NCBI RefSeq assembly: GCF_028702905.1
Contig: NZ_JAQVNX010000001.1
Coordinates: forward strand, 31,100 to 95,099
Origin: Methanofollis sp.
Lineage (GTDB): Archaea; Halobacteriota; Methanomicrobia; Methanomicrobiales; Methanofollaceae
DNA: 64,000 bases
Reading direction: 5' to 3'
Shown here: positions 25,632 to 38,768 of the stretch, piece after piece
Numbering within the stretch: the first letter of the stretch is position 1
Layout: every line of letters starts with the position of its first letter
Notes under the pieces: generated by a model
Databases searched by the model: none
What the model was told of the DNA's origin: nothing
Seen by the model: only the letters and a program-made list of their open reading frames with translations
Program-made: the position numbers and the translations under genes

Positions 25632-26440
25632 TAGAGGAACTCTTCGCTATCGAGCAGGTGGCGCAGGGGACAAGCCCCGTCCACCTGTGCGACGCACGGG
25701 TGAAGATCCTCATTGTCTTCGCCTTCATCATCGCCACCGTCGCGTTCCCGTACACGACCGGGGTCTACCTCCCCTGTGCCGTCTTCCTGGCATTCTTCGC
25801 GGCCCTCTGGGCACTATCCCACATCTCCCCAAAAGAATACCTCAAGCGCCTGCTCCTTGTCCTGCCCTTCGGCTTCTTCCTCATCGTCTTCCAGATATTC
25901 TTCACCAACCCGCACTACGCCGAGTTCCACCCCCTCGTCACCCTCCCCCTCGGCATCGCAATCTATGCCGAGTCCGTGGAGTTCGCCACCATCCTTGCGG
26001 CAAAGTTCCTGGTCTGCATCTCCTTCATCATCCTGCTCTCGTCCACGACGACGATGCAGGGCATGCTCGAAGGTGCCGGGCGCCTCGGCCTCCCGTCAGA
26101 GTTCACCCTCATCCTGGGGATGATGATCCGCTATCTCTTCCTCTTCGGGAGGATGTACGTGCGGGTCAACGCGGCCCTCCAGACCAGATGCTTCGATGCT
26201 CTCGACCGTACCCTGCCCCACCGCTATCGCCTGAAGATGCTCGCCTACGAGGTCGGGACGATCTTCCTGCGGTCCTTCGAGCAGGGGGAACGGACCTACA
26301 CGAGCATGCTCTGCCGCGGCTATGGGAAGGACTCCCACCTCCTCATCACGAAAAAACCGTTGAAGGTGGTCGAATGGGCGTTTCTTGCCGGGACGTTCGC
26401 CCTCATCATCGCCACCTCGACCCTTACCTGGCTGTTCTGA
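25628..26440 (+). CDS. cbiQ: CbiQ, transmembrane coupling subunit of the ECF transporter
   Basis: 270 residues, five to six membrane helices. The cytoplasmic coupling helices contain QTRCFDAL and the LLCRGYG-like segment MLCRGYGKD, the Ala-Arg-Gly-type motifs that contact the ATPase. ATG 25628 overlaps the cbiO stop by four bases. Completes a four-gene cbiMNOQ set; only one ATPase gene is present, so it would act as a homodimer. Confidence 0.9.
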   Translation: MIEELFAIEQVAQGTSPVHLCDARVKILIVFAFIIATVAFPYTTGVYLPCAVFLAFFAALWALSHISPKEYLKRLLLVLPFGFFLIVFQIFFTNPHYAEFHPLVTLPLGIAIYAESVEFATILAAKFLVCISFIILLSSTTTMQGMLEGAGRLGLPSEFTLILGMMIRYLFLFGRMYVRVNAALQTRCFDALDRTLPHRYRLKMLAYEVGTIFLRSFEQGERTYTSMLCRGYGKDSHLLITKKPLKVVEWAFLAGTFALIIATSTLTWLF

Positions 26441-26518
26441 AGGTGAGGGCGCAGAATCCGGGGGGAGTGCGGATCCCCCGGTGATACCTTTTTCTGGAAG
26501 GAGGGCCATTCCCCATTC

Positions 26519-26827
26519 ATGGAGAGCAAATTCGGCAGGGGCTTTGTGATCCCCCTGGTGGCGCTCGCCCGGCATTTCTCCCTCCCCCCCGAGCAGGCCT
26601 TCTACGGGGCGGCCGACCACCTCGACGAACTGATCGTGCCCGTGCAGTTTGCCGGCACGCAGGTGGACGCCCTTGTCAAGCAGTTGAGAAAGCGCGTCAT
26701 CTGGCACCAGCCCGGTACGATGGACAGGGAAGACGCCGAGGAGGTCAAAAGAATTCTCAGGCACCTGCTTGTCGAGGTCGACCGCTCCTTCGGGATCGCC
26801 GACCCGCAGGTCGGGACATACGACTGA
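26519..26827 (+). CDS. Conserved small protein of unknown function
   Basis: 102 residues, soluble, with MESKFGRGFVIPLVALARHFSLPPEQAFYGAADHLDELIVP and a helical middle (DALVKQLRKRVIWHQPGTMDREDAEEVKRILRHLL). Codon usage and composition match the neighbouring genes, and the frame is open on a GC-rich strand, so I think it is real. No motif assigns a function. It sits alone between cbiQ and gyrB. The 78 bases before it contain a small GC palindrome (GGGGG...CCCCC at ~26459-26480), possibly the cbi terminator. Confidence 0.6.
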   Translation: MESKFGRGFVIPLVALARHFSLPPEQAFYGAADHLDELIVPVQFAGTQVDALVKQLRKRVIWHQPGTMDREDAEEVKRILRHLLVEVDRSFGIADPQVGTYD

Positions 26828-26894
26828 AACCTTTTTGCCGGGCTGTGATGGCACCCCCTCCTGGAAAGAGATCGTGTGTTTTCGAGTACCTTAA

Positions 26895-31386
<4,492 letters not shown>

Positions 31387-31388
31387 AT

Positions 31389-31401
31389 CTCTTTTTTTTG
31401 C
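31389..31401 (+). terminator. Probable T-run terminator after gyrB-gyrA
   Basis: A run of eight T follows the gyrA stop by about five bases; archaeal termination commonly occurs at such oligo-T runs. The ~190 bases after it contain only a small GC palindrome (CCGGGGG..CCCCGG, ~31470-31489) before the CRISPR relic. Confidence 0.4.
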
Positions 31402-31595
31402 TCTGTATAATCGCTGATGAAACGGAGTTTCGGGCGGTTCTTTGAAACCTCCTCTGAAGGTTTTCGATGGCCGGGGGTGGAGTCCCCGGCACAGATACTT
31501 AAGAACAGGATTTCTTCAGAGCTGAAATACAGTTTTTTGTGAAGCGAGGGGTGGTCGGGCTGGGGGCGCCGTTCCCGCTCAGCTGAGATGGTTTC

Positions 31596-31745
31596 AGTTT
31601 ATCCCCACGCGTGTGGGAAACTCGTGCGGGGCTCGGCGCCGATCGTGCCGTCCGCCAGTTTATCCCCACGCGTGTGGGGAACTCTCCGGGTTGGCGGCGA
31701 TGTGTTCGACATATGTCGGTTCATCCCCACGCGTGCGGGGATTAC
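31596..31745. CRISPR. Relic CRISPR array: three type I-E-like repeats, two 33-bp spacers
   Basis: Three 28-base repeats at 31596-31623, 31657-31684 and 31718-31745 have an exact 61-base period. The consensus is roughly AGTTTATCCCCACGCGTGTG followed by GGGAACTC. It has the palindromic CCCCACGCG-TG-TGGGG core and the TTTATCCCC...GGGGAACTC ends of the E. coli-type (I-E) repeat class. The first repeat has one change (GGGAAAC) and the third several, including the 3' end ATTAC, which marks the decayed terminal repeat. The spacers are 31624-31656 and 31685-31717. No cas gene is in the window. The right side is cut short by a copy of the dispersed element at 31822. Confidence 0.85.
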
Positions 31746-31821
31746 CAGGACATCGGCAACCCACAGTACACCTAGAGATACCAGGAGACCCAGACCTTCA
31801 GGGATTACCTGAAAAAACGGC

Positions 31822-32256
31822 TTTGTAGAATCGGGCATGAACCGCGGGCTCACGCATACGTGATGAAAATTTCTCGTTGCAGTTCTCCTGAGTGCGGAGG
31901 GATACTTGATTCCTCTCCTTGCAACAGGGCACCTGAAGGATACTGTTCAATTGCCGCCCCTCGGCTATCTTCATCCGTGGGGGATCCGGGGGGCAACGCC
32001 CCCCGGTGCGAGACGGCGGTGAAGATTCTGCGGTCGGGGGGCGGCACGCCTGATCATCACCCCTTCCCACATTTTCACGCCGGCGGCGCTGCCCCCGGAC
32101 CCCCGGGACGAAGATAGGGGCGGGAAGGCAGAGAGCCCGATCGTTCTGAGGGCGGTTTTGTTCTCCGTATATCGGGTATGAGAGAAATCTGTGTGTTCAA
32201 ATTCTCATCCATAACTCCAGAATTGAAAGTCTGGATCATTTTCATGGTAAACTTTC
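31822..32256 (-). repeat. Dispersed element, diverged long copy (435 bp)
   Basis: On the minus strand it begins with a slightly altered left end GAAAGTTTACCATGAAAATG and ends GATTCTACAAAG at 31822. Between them only the first ~25 bases, the GC hairpin segment (GGGGGTCCGGGGGCAGCGCC near 32088-32108) and the last ~50 bases resemble the 278-bp copies; a further ~150 bases including a second GC hairpin (~31981-32003) are extra. It is evidently an older or longer member of the family. Confidence 0.65.
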
Positions 32257-32704
32257 GCATAAGAGCGATCACGTCCCGAAGAGAACCCTGGAGAGTTTTT
32301 TGTTCGGGGCAGAGATCCTGAGAAGGGATTGGAGGTACGGGACCGAAGTGGATGGGGAGAGAGCACGAAGAACCTGTGGGCCGCGACGACAATCTCCCTT
32401 CTGTCCAGAGGAGGGACCGAAGGGTCGGAGTATGGAGGCTCTCTACAAATCCCTTTTCACGGCCATGCAGGTCCGGTCATTTCAGGTACCTCCGCACCGG
32501 CGTATGGGGAGTAATATCTCCAGGGGATATCAAACGGGATAATATATTATCTCTGGATATATCACAAAAAAAAGAAATTCGGGGTGATATTGTCTATGAA
32601 TCGGGCCACAAACCCCACGTGCGTGAATGGCGCTTCACGCAACAGTGTGTGCGGAAGAGTGTATGGCGCAGATCACGATTGATGTATTTTGCAGAGGGAC
32701 GTGC
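32257..32704. other. Intergenic region downstream of mcrA, no gene seen
   Basis: About 450 bp between the repeat element and the mcr operon end. A 130-codon frame exists but has no recognisable domain and ends inside the mcrA 3' region. An AT-rich patch with short direct and inverted repeats (GATATC and ATATTATC elements, ~32511-32590) is the only notable structure. Confidence 0.4.
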
Positions 32705-32712
32705 AAAAAAAA
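32705..32712 (-). terminator. Probable T-run terminator of the mcr operon
   Basis: The plus strand has eight consecutive A, i.e. a U8 run in the mcr transcript 16 bases after the mcrA stop codon, preceded by a GC-rich stretch. This position suits termination of a strongly expressed operon. Confidence 0.45.
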
Positions 32713-32727
32713 GGCAGGGTAAGGATC

Positions 32728-34434
32728 TTACCTGGCCGGGATGATCAGGGAGCGCTCGCCCGCGGGCATGAACTCGCGGATCGCACCCTTTGCAAACTCG
32801 CGCCTGGGTTCGGCAAAGTCGAACTTCAGGGACGGGTCTGCGAAGGTGATCTTGATCAGAGGTTCGAGGCAGAACGCATCGCCGCGGCCGTAGTGGGAAC
32901 CGGCGACGATAGCGGAGTACTCGCCCTGGTGACCGACGTTCATGGCGTAGTTCGGGTAGTTCGGGCCACGGAGTTCGCCCATCAGGCCGCGGTCAGGCTC
33001 CATGGAGAGGGAGTTTGCTGAACCGCACTGGTCCTGCAGGTCGTAGCCGAAGAAGCCGAGCCTGGACCATGCATCCTTGTGGATGATCATGGAGAGGTAC
33101 CAGCCGTTGAGACCGGCGTTCGAGTTGCCGGTTGCAATCGCGGTGGAAAGACCGGAGGCTGCTGCCATGACACCGGCACGCTGGGAACCGCCGAAGTGGT
33201 CTTCCATCATGGTCGGGAACTGCTCGTACTGTTCCATGGCGTTGATGGTGACCTCGGTAGAGATGTCGTTGACGACGTCCTGGGTCGGCTTGACCTTGTC
33301 ATCAGCGGACGGGTTCCTCCAGTCGACGTTGTACTTGTCCTTGATGTAGTCCATGCCGTAGTAGGTGAACTCATCCAGGATGTTGTCGGTGTATGCGGCG
33401 GTCGCGTACTGGGTGAAACCGACACCGCCGGACATGTATGAGCCGAGCCAGATCTGGTCGAAGAGCATGCAGCCCGCGCCGACGACCTCGAGGGACGCCT
33501 TTGCCGGGTCGTTCGGGTACTTGCGGTCGGCCTGGATCATATCGGCGAAGTGGCCGAACTTGATGCCGCCGGGCTCGTTCGGACCGCGTGCACGGCGGGC
33601 CGGGAGGATGGACGCCATCTGGATGACGCCGGCGTGCTTTGCTGCGAAGGAGAGGTCGGCGACTGCCGCTTCACCGGCGCACATGCGGTACGCGGCGATG
33701 AAGGACATACCGATCTGCATCGCAGACCAGCGGGAGGTGGTGCCGCCGTCGCACGTCCTGGAGACGATGGACGGGATGTGGATTGCCTGGAACATCGACT
33801 TGCCGACCTCGGCCTTGAGGTCCTCGGCCTGCTTCTTCGGGAAGAGCTTCTCGATGTTCAGGAGGAACTGGGGTTCGATGTCGTCTGCGAGCTCGTCGTC
33901 GCCGGTGAAGACCTTCACGTAGCAGTCGTCGGTGAGTGCCGGGTGAGTCTCGACCATGTGTTCCTGGACGACTGCGCCGCCCGGCATCGCGTGGTTGAGG
34001 ATGTGGAGGTACTCGTTGATCGTCTCAGGAGTGACTTCCTTGCCAAGGCGCTTCTGCAGGGTGGCGTGGGCCATGTCCATGCCGACGATAACGGTCCGGC
34101 GGATCTCGTCCCACATCTGCTGCATGGCAGCGTTGTTGACGAAGTGCAGGTCGTCGCCCTCGACGAAGACGCCGGTGCCGGAGACTTCGTAGGTCATCAG
34201 CTGGCGCTGGCCCATCGGGATGCCGCCAAGGTGGCAGCGTTCGGGGTCGTACATGGAGATACCGCGCTGCATCTCGACGGCGCGGGACTCCTTCATGAAC
34301 TCGCACTTTCTCGGGGACTGGCGGACGCCGCCGAAGTTATAGAACTCAGTCTTTTCAGACTGCACATCCTGTCCCTGGAACTTCTCCTTGAGTGCCTTCA
34401 GGAACAGTTTCTGTGCTCTCTCAATCTTTGCCAT
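32728..34434 (-). CDS. mcrA: Methyl-coenzyme M reductase subunit alpha
   Basis: 568 residues. Catalyses the methane-forming step (methyl-CoM + CoB to methane + heterodisulfide) with nickel cofactor F430. By alignment to the numbered Methanothermobacter enzyme, the modified residues are recognisable: His267 (methyl-His) in AAKHAGV, Arg281 (methyl-Arg) in [10 protein letters not shown], Gln418 (methyl-Gln) in GGSQRAG, Gly463 (thioglycine) in [11 protein letters not shown], Asp468 and Cys470. Tyr444 of Methanothermobacter is Phe here. ATG 34434, 6 bp after mcrG. Slightly longer than the ~550-residue reference. Last gene of mcrBDGA. Confidence 0.98.
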   Translation of the reverse strand: MAKIERAQKLFLKALKEKFQGQDVQSEKTEFYNFGGVRQSPRKCEFMKESRAVEMQRGISMYDPERCHLGGIPMGQRQLMTYEVSGTGVFVEGDDLHFVNNAAMQQMWDEIRRTVIVGMDMAHATLQKRLGKEVTPETINEYLHILNHAMPGGAVVQEHMVETHPALTDDCYVKVFTGDDELADDIEPQFLLNIEKLFPKKQAEDLKAEVGKSMFQAIHIPSIVSRTCDGGTTSRWSAMQIGMSFIAAYRMCAGEAAVADLSFAAKHAGVIQMASILPARRARGPNEPGGIKFGHFADMIQADRKYPNDPAKASLEVVGAGCMLFDQIWLGSYMSGGVGFTQYATAAYTDNILDEFTYYGMDYIKDKYNVDWRNPSADDKVKPTQDVVNDISTEVTINAMEQYEQFPTMMEDHFGGSQRAGVMAAASGLSTAIATGNSNAGLNGWYLSMIIHKDAWSRLGFFGYDLQDQCGSANSLSMEPDRGLMGELRGPNYPNYAMNVGHQGEYSAIVAGSHYGRGDAFCLEPLIKITFADPSLKFDFAEPRREFAKGAIREFMPAGERSLIIPAR

Positions 34435-34440
34435 CGCTAT

Positions 34441-35205
34441 TCACTCCTCCTTGGGCATGAAACCGTATTTGGTCCTCAGCGTGTGGATGCGCTGGAGGTA
34501 TTCGATGTACTCGGGGTCTTCACGGAGCGCAGTCCCGACAAGGGAGTGGAAGATCGTGCTGTGCTCCTTGAGCCACTTTGCGTTCATCGGCTTGCCGACT
34601 TCGACCGCACGGTCGAGGGGAACGCCGACCTGGTCCTTCACGTAGCGGACGATGCCGTCCTCACCGAGGACGCAGCGCTGGAGGGCGTCGAACATCATGC
34701 CGTCCTCTGCAAGACGGAGGGAGTGACCGTGCACGGTCGCACCACGCATGCTGACGAGGGCGGGGTCGAACATCTCGGTCTCGATCAGGGTCTTCGCGTA
34801 CTTGTCGAGGTCGCGCTCGCGGCACTCGACGATCTGGCGGCCTGACAGGGTGCCGGGGTCGATGGCGCGGAAGCGGTACATTTCTGCGTACGTCCGCTGG
34901 TACGGCTGGGACGGGGCGTTGAACATCGAGTCTGCGAACTGGATGTAACGCACGCGGTCGCCGGCCTTTGCGCCATCGGTGGGCTTGACCAGCTTGCGCA
35001 TCGGGTCTGCGGGTTCCTGCTGCTCGGCAAGGGGCGGGTGGGCGCTCGGGTAGGCCGCACCTGGTGCACGGTGGCCGAGGATCAGGACAACGTCCTCGTC
35101 GGTAACGTCACGGAGCTTTTTGAGTTTGTAGCTGGGGTTCATCTGGTTGCGCCTGTTCTGGGCAACGATAGAAGTTCCCGGACCATACTGTGGTTTGTAT
35201 GCCAT
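34441..35205 (-). CDS. mcrG: Methyl-coenzyme M reductase subunit gamma
   Basis: 254 residues, normal length. Starts MAYKPQYGPGTSIVAQNRRNQMNP and contains VVLILGHRAPGAAYPSAHPPL, FNAPSQPYQRTYAEMYR and the RGATVHGHSLRL segment that lines the F430 pocket and binds the coenzyme. Forms the alpha2beta2gamma2 enzyme with McrA and McrB in the cytoplasm. Sits 16 bp after mcrD and 6 bp before mcrA, with no mcrC between mcrD and mcrG. Confidence 0.97.
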   Translation of the reverse strand: MAYKPQYGPGTSIVAQNRRNQMNPSYKLKKLRDVTDEDVVLILGHRAPGAAYPSAHPPLAEQQEPADPMRKLVKPTDGAKAGDRVRYIQFADSMFNAPSQPYQRTYAEMYRFRAIDPGTLSGRQIVECRERDLDKYAKTLIETEMFDPALVSMRGATVHGHSLRLAEDGMMFDALQRCVLGEDGIVRYVKDQVGVPLDRAVEVGKPMNAKWLKEHSTIFHSLVGTALREDPEYIEYLQRIHTLRTKYGFMPKEE

Positions 35206-35221
35206 TTTGTCACCTCATCGG

Positions 35222-35752
35222 TTAAATCTGGTGTATATTCTGTCTGGAGATTTCCTGACAGTCTTCCCCCTGCTCCGGGCGGGTGGGAATCGGGATGATG
35301 ATCGGGCCGTCTTTCTTTCTGGGATCGACGAGTCCGATGACGAGCTCGTTTGTCTCGGGACCATATTTTGCATAGTCCACAAGGGTTGGAGTGCTCTTCA
35401 TGAACCGGCGGCCTTTCTGGAGCGTGTACTGGATTTCGGTGAAGAACGCGTCGCACGTCTCCTGCACTGCCGCGATCACCTTGTCGTCTTCGACTTCAAG
35501 GGTGACCGTGCCGGTCTGGATCTTCATCTCGAATTCGGCGCCGCAGACCTGGATCGTCCGCCTGTTGGTATTGGGATTGGCCTGGCCGCGTGCCGGGCCG
35601 TACGGGACAATGGCCGGGAGGCCGGGACCGTTGATCACGATCCGGCGGATTCCCGGAACCCCTGCGACCCGGTTCAGCAGGCCTTCTGTCGTCTGGGGCG
35701 ACAGGAGACGGAGGGGAACGATCCTGCACTGGGGGAAGGCTGACTCAGGCAA
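35222..35752 (-). CDS. mcrD: Methyl-coenzyme M reductase operon protein D
   Basis: 176 residues. The family pattern is visible: CRIVPLRLLSPQTTEGLLNRVAGVPGIRRIVINGPGLP, then a beta-rich part (VTLEVEDDKVIAAVQETCDAFF) and GRRFMKSTPTLVDYAKYGP. McrD is not part of the mature enzyme; it associates with McrC/assembly complexes and is thought to help cofactor loading or assembly. The only plausible start is TTG at 35752, overlapping the 3' end of mcrB by 8 bases, which suggests reduced, coupled translation. Confidence 0.92.
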   Translation of the reverse strand: MPESAFPQCRIVPLRLLSPQTTEGLLNRVAGVPGIRRIVINGPGLPAIVPYGPARGQANPNTNRRTIQVCGAEFEMKIQTGTVTLEVEDDKVIAAVQETCDAFFTEIQYTLQKGRRFMKSTPTLVDYAKYGPETNELVIGLVDPRKKDGPIIIPIPTRPEQGEDCQEISRQNIHQI

Positions 35753-37061
35753 TCAGATCCACGCCCTTGGCGATCTGGTCTATCGGCTTGTTGAAGACGT
35801 CGATCTTGCCGTAGGTCTCGCCCATCATCTTGGACATGCCTTCAGGTGAGAACATCTGGGTGCCCGCATCGAGGGATGCCGCGGCGACCACACACGGGAT
35901 CGCAACGCCGTTGGCGTGGCGGGTCACGACGTGGTTGCCGTTGAAGATACCCGGACCGCCGCCGCCGTAGATCGAGTGGCTGAAGAACGAGAAACCGACG
36001 GCTGTACCCATCATGCGACCGAAGTCGCAGGACGGCAGGCCGGTCTCGTGTTCAATGAGGTCGTTGAAGTACAGCAGGGTCGAGGAGACTGCCTGGGCGA
36101 ACCGGCCTGCACCGCAGTTGACGATGGTGGCGGCGAGGGTACCGGCTGCGACGTAGGCGTTCCAGAGCATCGGGTCCTTGGTGTCGTAGAACTGGAAGTA
36201 TCCGCCCTTCTTGCCCGGTGCAATGACCTTGTCCTCGATCGCACGCTCGACAAGGGACTGGACGACAGTACCGACAGTGCCGGTCTGGCCGTTCTTCTTA
36301 ACAAGGTCGTAGACCATGTTGTTGGCGTTGAGGCCCTGGTAGGCGTAGCAGAGGAGCTGGTTGCGCTCGAAAGCTCCGATTGCCTGGCCCATCTCGAATT
36401 CACCGGCGGTCTCGAGGGTCGACGCAAGGGCGGCGCCCTGAAGGGAGTTCCTGCCGGTCATCATGACGAAGTGGTTGACGGGGACGTTGCGGAGAGCAAA
36501 ACCGATGCCTTCGTTGTTCTGCGGGATGGACAGGATGGAGGTGACAAGGGCACCCTGCATGTCCATTGTGTGCGGGTAGGCGCCCCAGCAGGCGGCCTTG
36601 ACCGTGGAGGCATTGAAGGCGTCGATGTTGAACTGGTCGACGATCGCGTAGGTGGTCGCTGCGGCAACGGCGGTGATCGCTGCGTCATACGTGGCGGCGT
36701 TCACGAGACGTTTCTTCGGAACTTCGACGAGGAGGAGGTTGCCCTTGTTGAACTCGAGGATGTTGGTGTCGTCACCCTCCTCGACCTGGACCATTTCCTT
36801 GATCCTGGCAACAATGGCGTCCTTGTTCTCCATAATCGGGAGGTTCAGTTCGCGTCCCCTGATCTTGCCCTTACCGAGCTTTCCAGCCTTGAGAGCCTGC
36901 TCTATGCCCCCAAGGTTGACATTAATCGTTCTCTTAGTCAGGTCGATGATCTTGCTGGTCGCCGGGTTCACCAGCGGGCTGATCTTGTCGAGGGTAACGC
37001 CGCTTTTCAGCAGCTTACCGTCATCTGAATAGAGATCGATTTTTTCTGAATATGCTGCCAT
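35745..37061 (-). CDS. mcrB: Methyl-coenzyme M reductase subunit beta
   Basis: 438 residues. Starts MAAYSEKIDLYSDDGKLLKS. The active-site and subunit-contact region is seen in CAYQGLNANNMVYDLVKKNG and the C-terminal FSFFSHSIYGGGGPGIFNGNHVVTRHANG, where the conserved Tyr (SIYGGGGPG) hydrogen-bonds the coenzymes. First gene of the operon; an ATG with upstream sequence TAAAAGGATGAAC gives the ribosome site GGATG. The long leader suggests regulation at the mRNA level is possible. Confidence 0.97.
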   Translation of the reverse strand: MAAYSEKIDLYSDDGKLLKSGVTLDKISPLVNPATSKIIDLTKRTINVNLGGIEQALKAGKLGKGKIRGRELNLPIMENKDAIVARIKEMVQVEEGDDTNILEFNKGNLLLVEVPKKRLVNAATYDAAITAVAAATTYAIVDQFNIDAFNASTVKAACWGAYPHTMDMQGALVTSILSIPQNNEGIGFALRNVPVNHFVMMTGRNSLQGAALASTLETAGEFEMGQAIGAFERNQLLCYAYQGLNANNMVYDLVKKNGQTGTVGTVVQSLVERAIEDKVIAPGKKGGYFQFYDTKDPMLWNAYVAAGTLAATIVNCGAGRFAQAVSSTLLYFNDLIEHETGLPSCDFGRMMGTAVGFSFFSHSIYGGGGPGIFNGNHVVTRHANGVAIPCVVAAASLDAGTQMFSPEGMSKMMGETYGKIDVFNKPIDQIAKGVDLIA

Positions 37062-37171
37062 ATCAGTTCATCCTTTTACCCTTTGTGCAGGAATGTTTCT
37101 TCATGGAGAATTTCACCCGGTTTTTCAGATGCAACTCTCCAGAGTCTCTACTGCAAGCCCCGAATAGGGAC

Positions 37172-37201
37172 ATTATATCTTTTCTGGAAGGCGCATATAA
37201 A
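37172..37201 (-). promoter_or_regulatory. mcr operon promoter (two TATA candidates)
   Basis: On the minus strand TTTATATG (37194-37201) and AGATATAATG (37171-37180) are both TATA-like. Using the first, transcription starts near 37168 and the mcrB leader is ~105 bases; using the second, the leader is ~85. The region upstream, to about 37430, is strikingly AT-rich. Confidence 0.45.
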
Positions 37202-37678
37202 AGTTCCTAATTTTTTTTAGTACATTAACATTATGTTATACATTAAAATAGATTATTATAATTGTGTGATATTTATCCGGGGCAATTTTGTGGTCTAATA
37301 TACTGATGTATCAAATATATCGGGTTTCAATCTAGATAGGCTTTATCCTCTGTTCATTTTTAGATATAAAATAGGAATAAAAGTAAATTAATTATTACAA
37401 GATAATATTTGTCGGTACTATTACGCGATCCGGGAGATTGCCATCATGATCGGAACCGGGTCATTTGGCGGGCGGCCGGGCGCAATCCTTTCAAAGGGGA
37501 AGAATTGTCTTTAAAATAGGACGATATGATATAATGACCTTTCGGAGGTGTGGCGCTGGACCACCCGGGCCAGGAAGATCGCATGGACTCCTGGACTGTG
37601 ATCCTGAATAGGCACCCTGACGATACAGGCTATACTGAAGATGCAGAAAAAAATGAAAGGAAAAAATGTTTAAAATGT
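37202..37678. other. AT-rich region upstream of mcr, no gene seen
   Basis: Positions 37202-37430 are strongly AT-rich with several T/A runs, in sharp contrast to the GC-rich genes around. 37430-37678 returns to average composition. A 76-codon frame on the plus strand (starting near 37550) crosses the end of the neighbouring zinc-binding gene and has no convincing features. Confidence 0.4.
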
Positions 37679-37855
37679 TTAGAATCTGGGCTTTCTGTGC
37701 TTGGGGAGGCAATCCCGGCAGTACACAGGTCTTCCGTCAGTCGGCTTGAAGGGAACTTCGCATTCTTTACCGCAGTCTGAACAGACCGCCTTGAACATCT
37801 CACGGGGACCGCGGGAGAAGTTGTCCCTCGGGCCACCTACTCTGTTGCCGTACAT
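37679..37855 (-). CDS. Small CxxC zinc-binding protein
   Basis: 58 residues: MYGNRVGGPRDNFSRGPREM, then CSDCGKECEVPFKPTDGRP and CRDCLPKHR. The two CxxC pairs about 20 residues apart form a small zinc finger; this pattern is the family often named CxxC-x17-CxxC domain protein, known from archaea and bacteria and usually associated with nucleic acids, exact role unknown. The ATG at 37855 has an AGGTAG site 6 bases upstream; a longer frame (to 37918) adds unlike sequence. No close operon partner. Confidence 0.75.
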   Translation of the reverse strand: MYGNRVGGPRDNFSRGPREMFKAVCSDCGKECEVPFKPTDGRPVYCRDCLPKHRKPRF

Positions 37856-38069
37856 TATGCTACCTATGCAGTTTTGACGCTGCATCCATATGTTAGGGGT
37901 GGCAGTATAAATATCCATGCATTGTTCTCAAATTATGTAACCGGGTGTGGAATCCCAGGATATGCCTTCTAACATTGACAGATTCATAATAGTGGTGGGC
38001 AGATACAATCCGGGGCCGTCTGTGCGAAACGCTCAAGGGTTCTGGGTACGATCTTTTGCTGATATACAT

Positions 38070-38735
38070 ATGAAAATAATCGGAATCAATGGGAGCCCTC
38101 GCAGGCAGGAGAGCATGACCGGACGCCTTGTTGCCGCCGTGCTCCGCGGTGCGCGGGAGGCCGGGGCAGAGACCGAGTTCATCGACGCCACCACCCTCAC
38201 GGTCAGGCCGTGCAGCGCGTGCACCCTCTGCTACCAGACGGGCGCGTGCCCGAAGCAGGACGACTTTGCGGCCCTCTATGAAAAGATGCTCGAAGCCGAT
38301 GGCATTGTCTTCGGTTCGCCAAACTATATCGACAATGTCTCCGCGCAGATGAAGGCGGTCTTTGACCGGATGGCCGACGCCATTCACTGCCAGCTCTTTG
38401 CCGGGAAGTACGGGTGCGCCGTTGCGACCGCCGGGGGGGCCGGTGCCGACGATATTGCGACGTACCTGAACCACGTCTTCCAGGTCCTCGGGGCCGACAC
38501 AGTCGGTGCGGCGTCCGTGGAGATGGTCGCGGGCCCTGAAGCCTTTGCCGCTGCCGAGACGGAGGCCTTCGCACTTGGGAAGGACCTTGCCGCGGCGATC
38601 GCGGACTGCCGCACGTACCCTGAACAGGAGGCACTCCACGCGGAGATGGCGGCAGGGATGAAAGCACTGGTCTTCGCCAACAAAGACTCCTGGAAGCACC
38701 AGTATGACCATTGGGTTGCACAGGGCAGGAATTAA
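38070..38735 (+). CDS. Iron-sulfur flavoprotein (Isf-like, flavodoxin fold)
   Basis: 221 residues from ATG 38070. Flavodoxin-like start MKIIGINGSPRRQESMTGRLV with the FMN phosphate loop GSPR, then a compact cysteine motif CSACTLCYQTGAC (C-x2-C-x2-C-x5-C), the 4Fe-4S ligand set of the Isf family, and GSPNYIDNVSAQMKAVFDR for FMN. Isf proteins are dimeric FMN/4Fe-4S enzymes that reduce oxygen, peroxide or other electron acceptors with ferredoxin in methanogens. The substrate here is unknown. Longer in-frame starts add unlike sequence. Confidence 0.85.
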   Translation: MKIIGINGSPRRQESMTGRLVAAVLRGAREAGAETEFIDATTLTVRPCSACTLCYQTGACPKQDDFAALYEKMLEADGIVFGSPNYIDNVSAQMKAVFDRMADAIHCQLFAGKYGCAVATAGGAGADDIATYLNHVFQVLGADTVGAASVEMVAGPEAFAAAETEAFALGKDLAAAIADCRTYPEQEALHAEMAAGMKALVFANKDSWKHQYDHWVAQGRN

Positions 38736-38768
38736 ACTTCGTAGCGTTTAAATGGCATCGGGCAGGAT

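Noticed and set aside
31588..31853. Short ORFs rich in YPHACG / SPRVWG / PTRAG phrases on both strands
   Set aside because: These are translations of the CRISPR repeats and spacers, a well-known annotation artefact.
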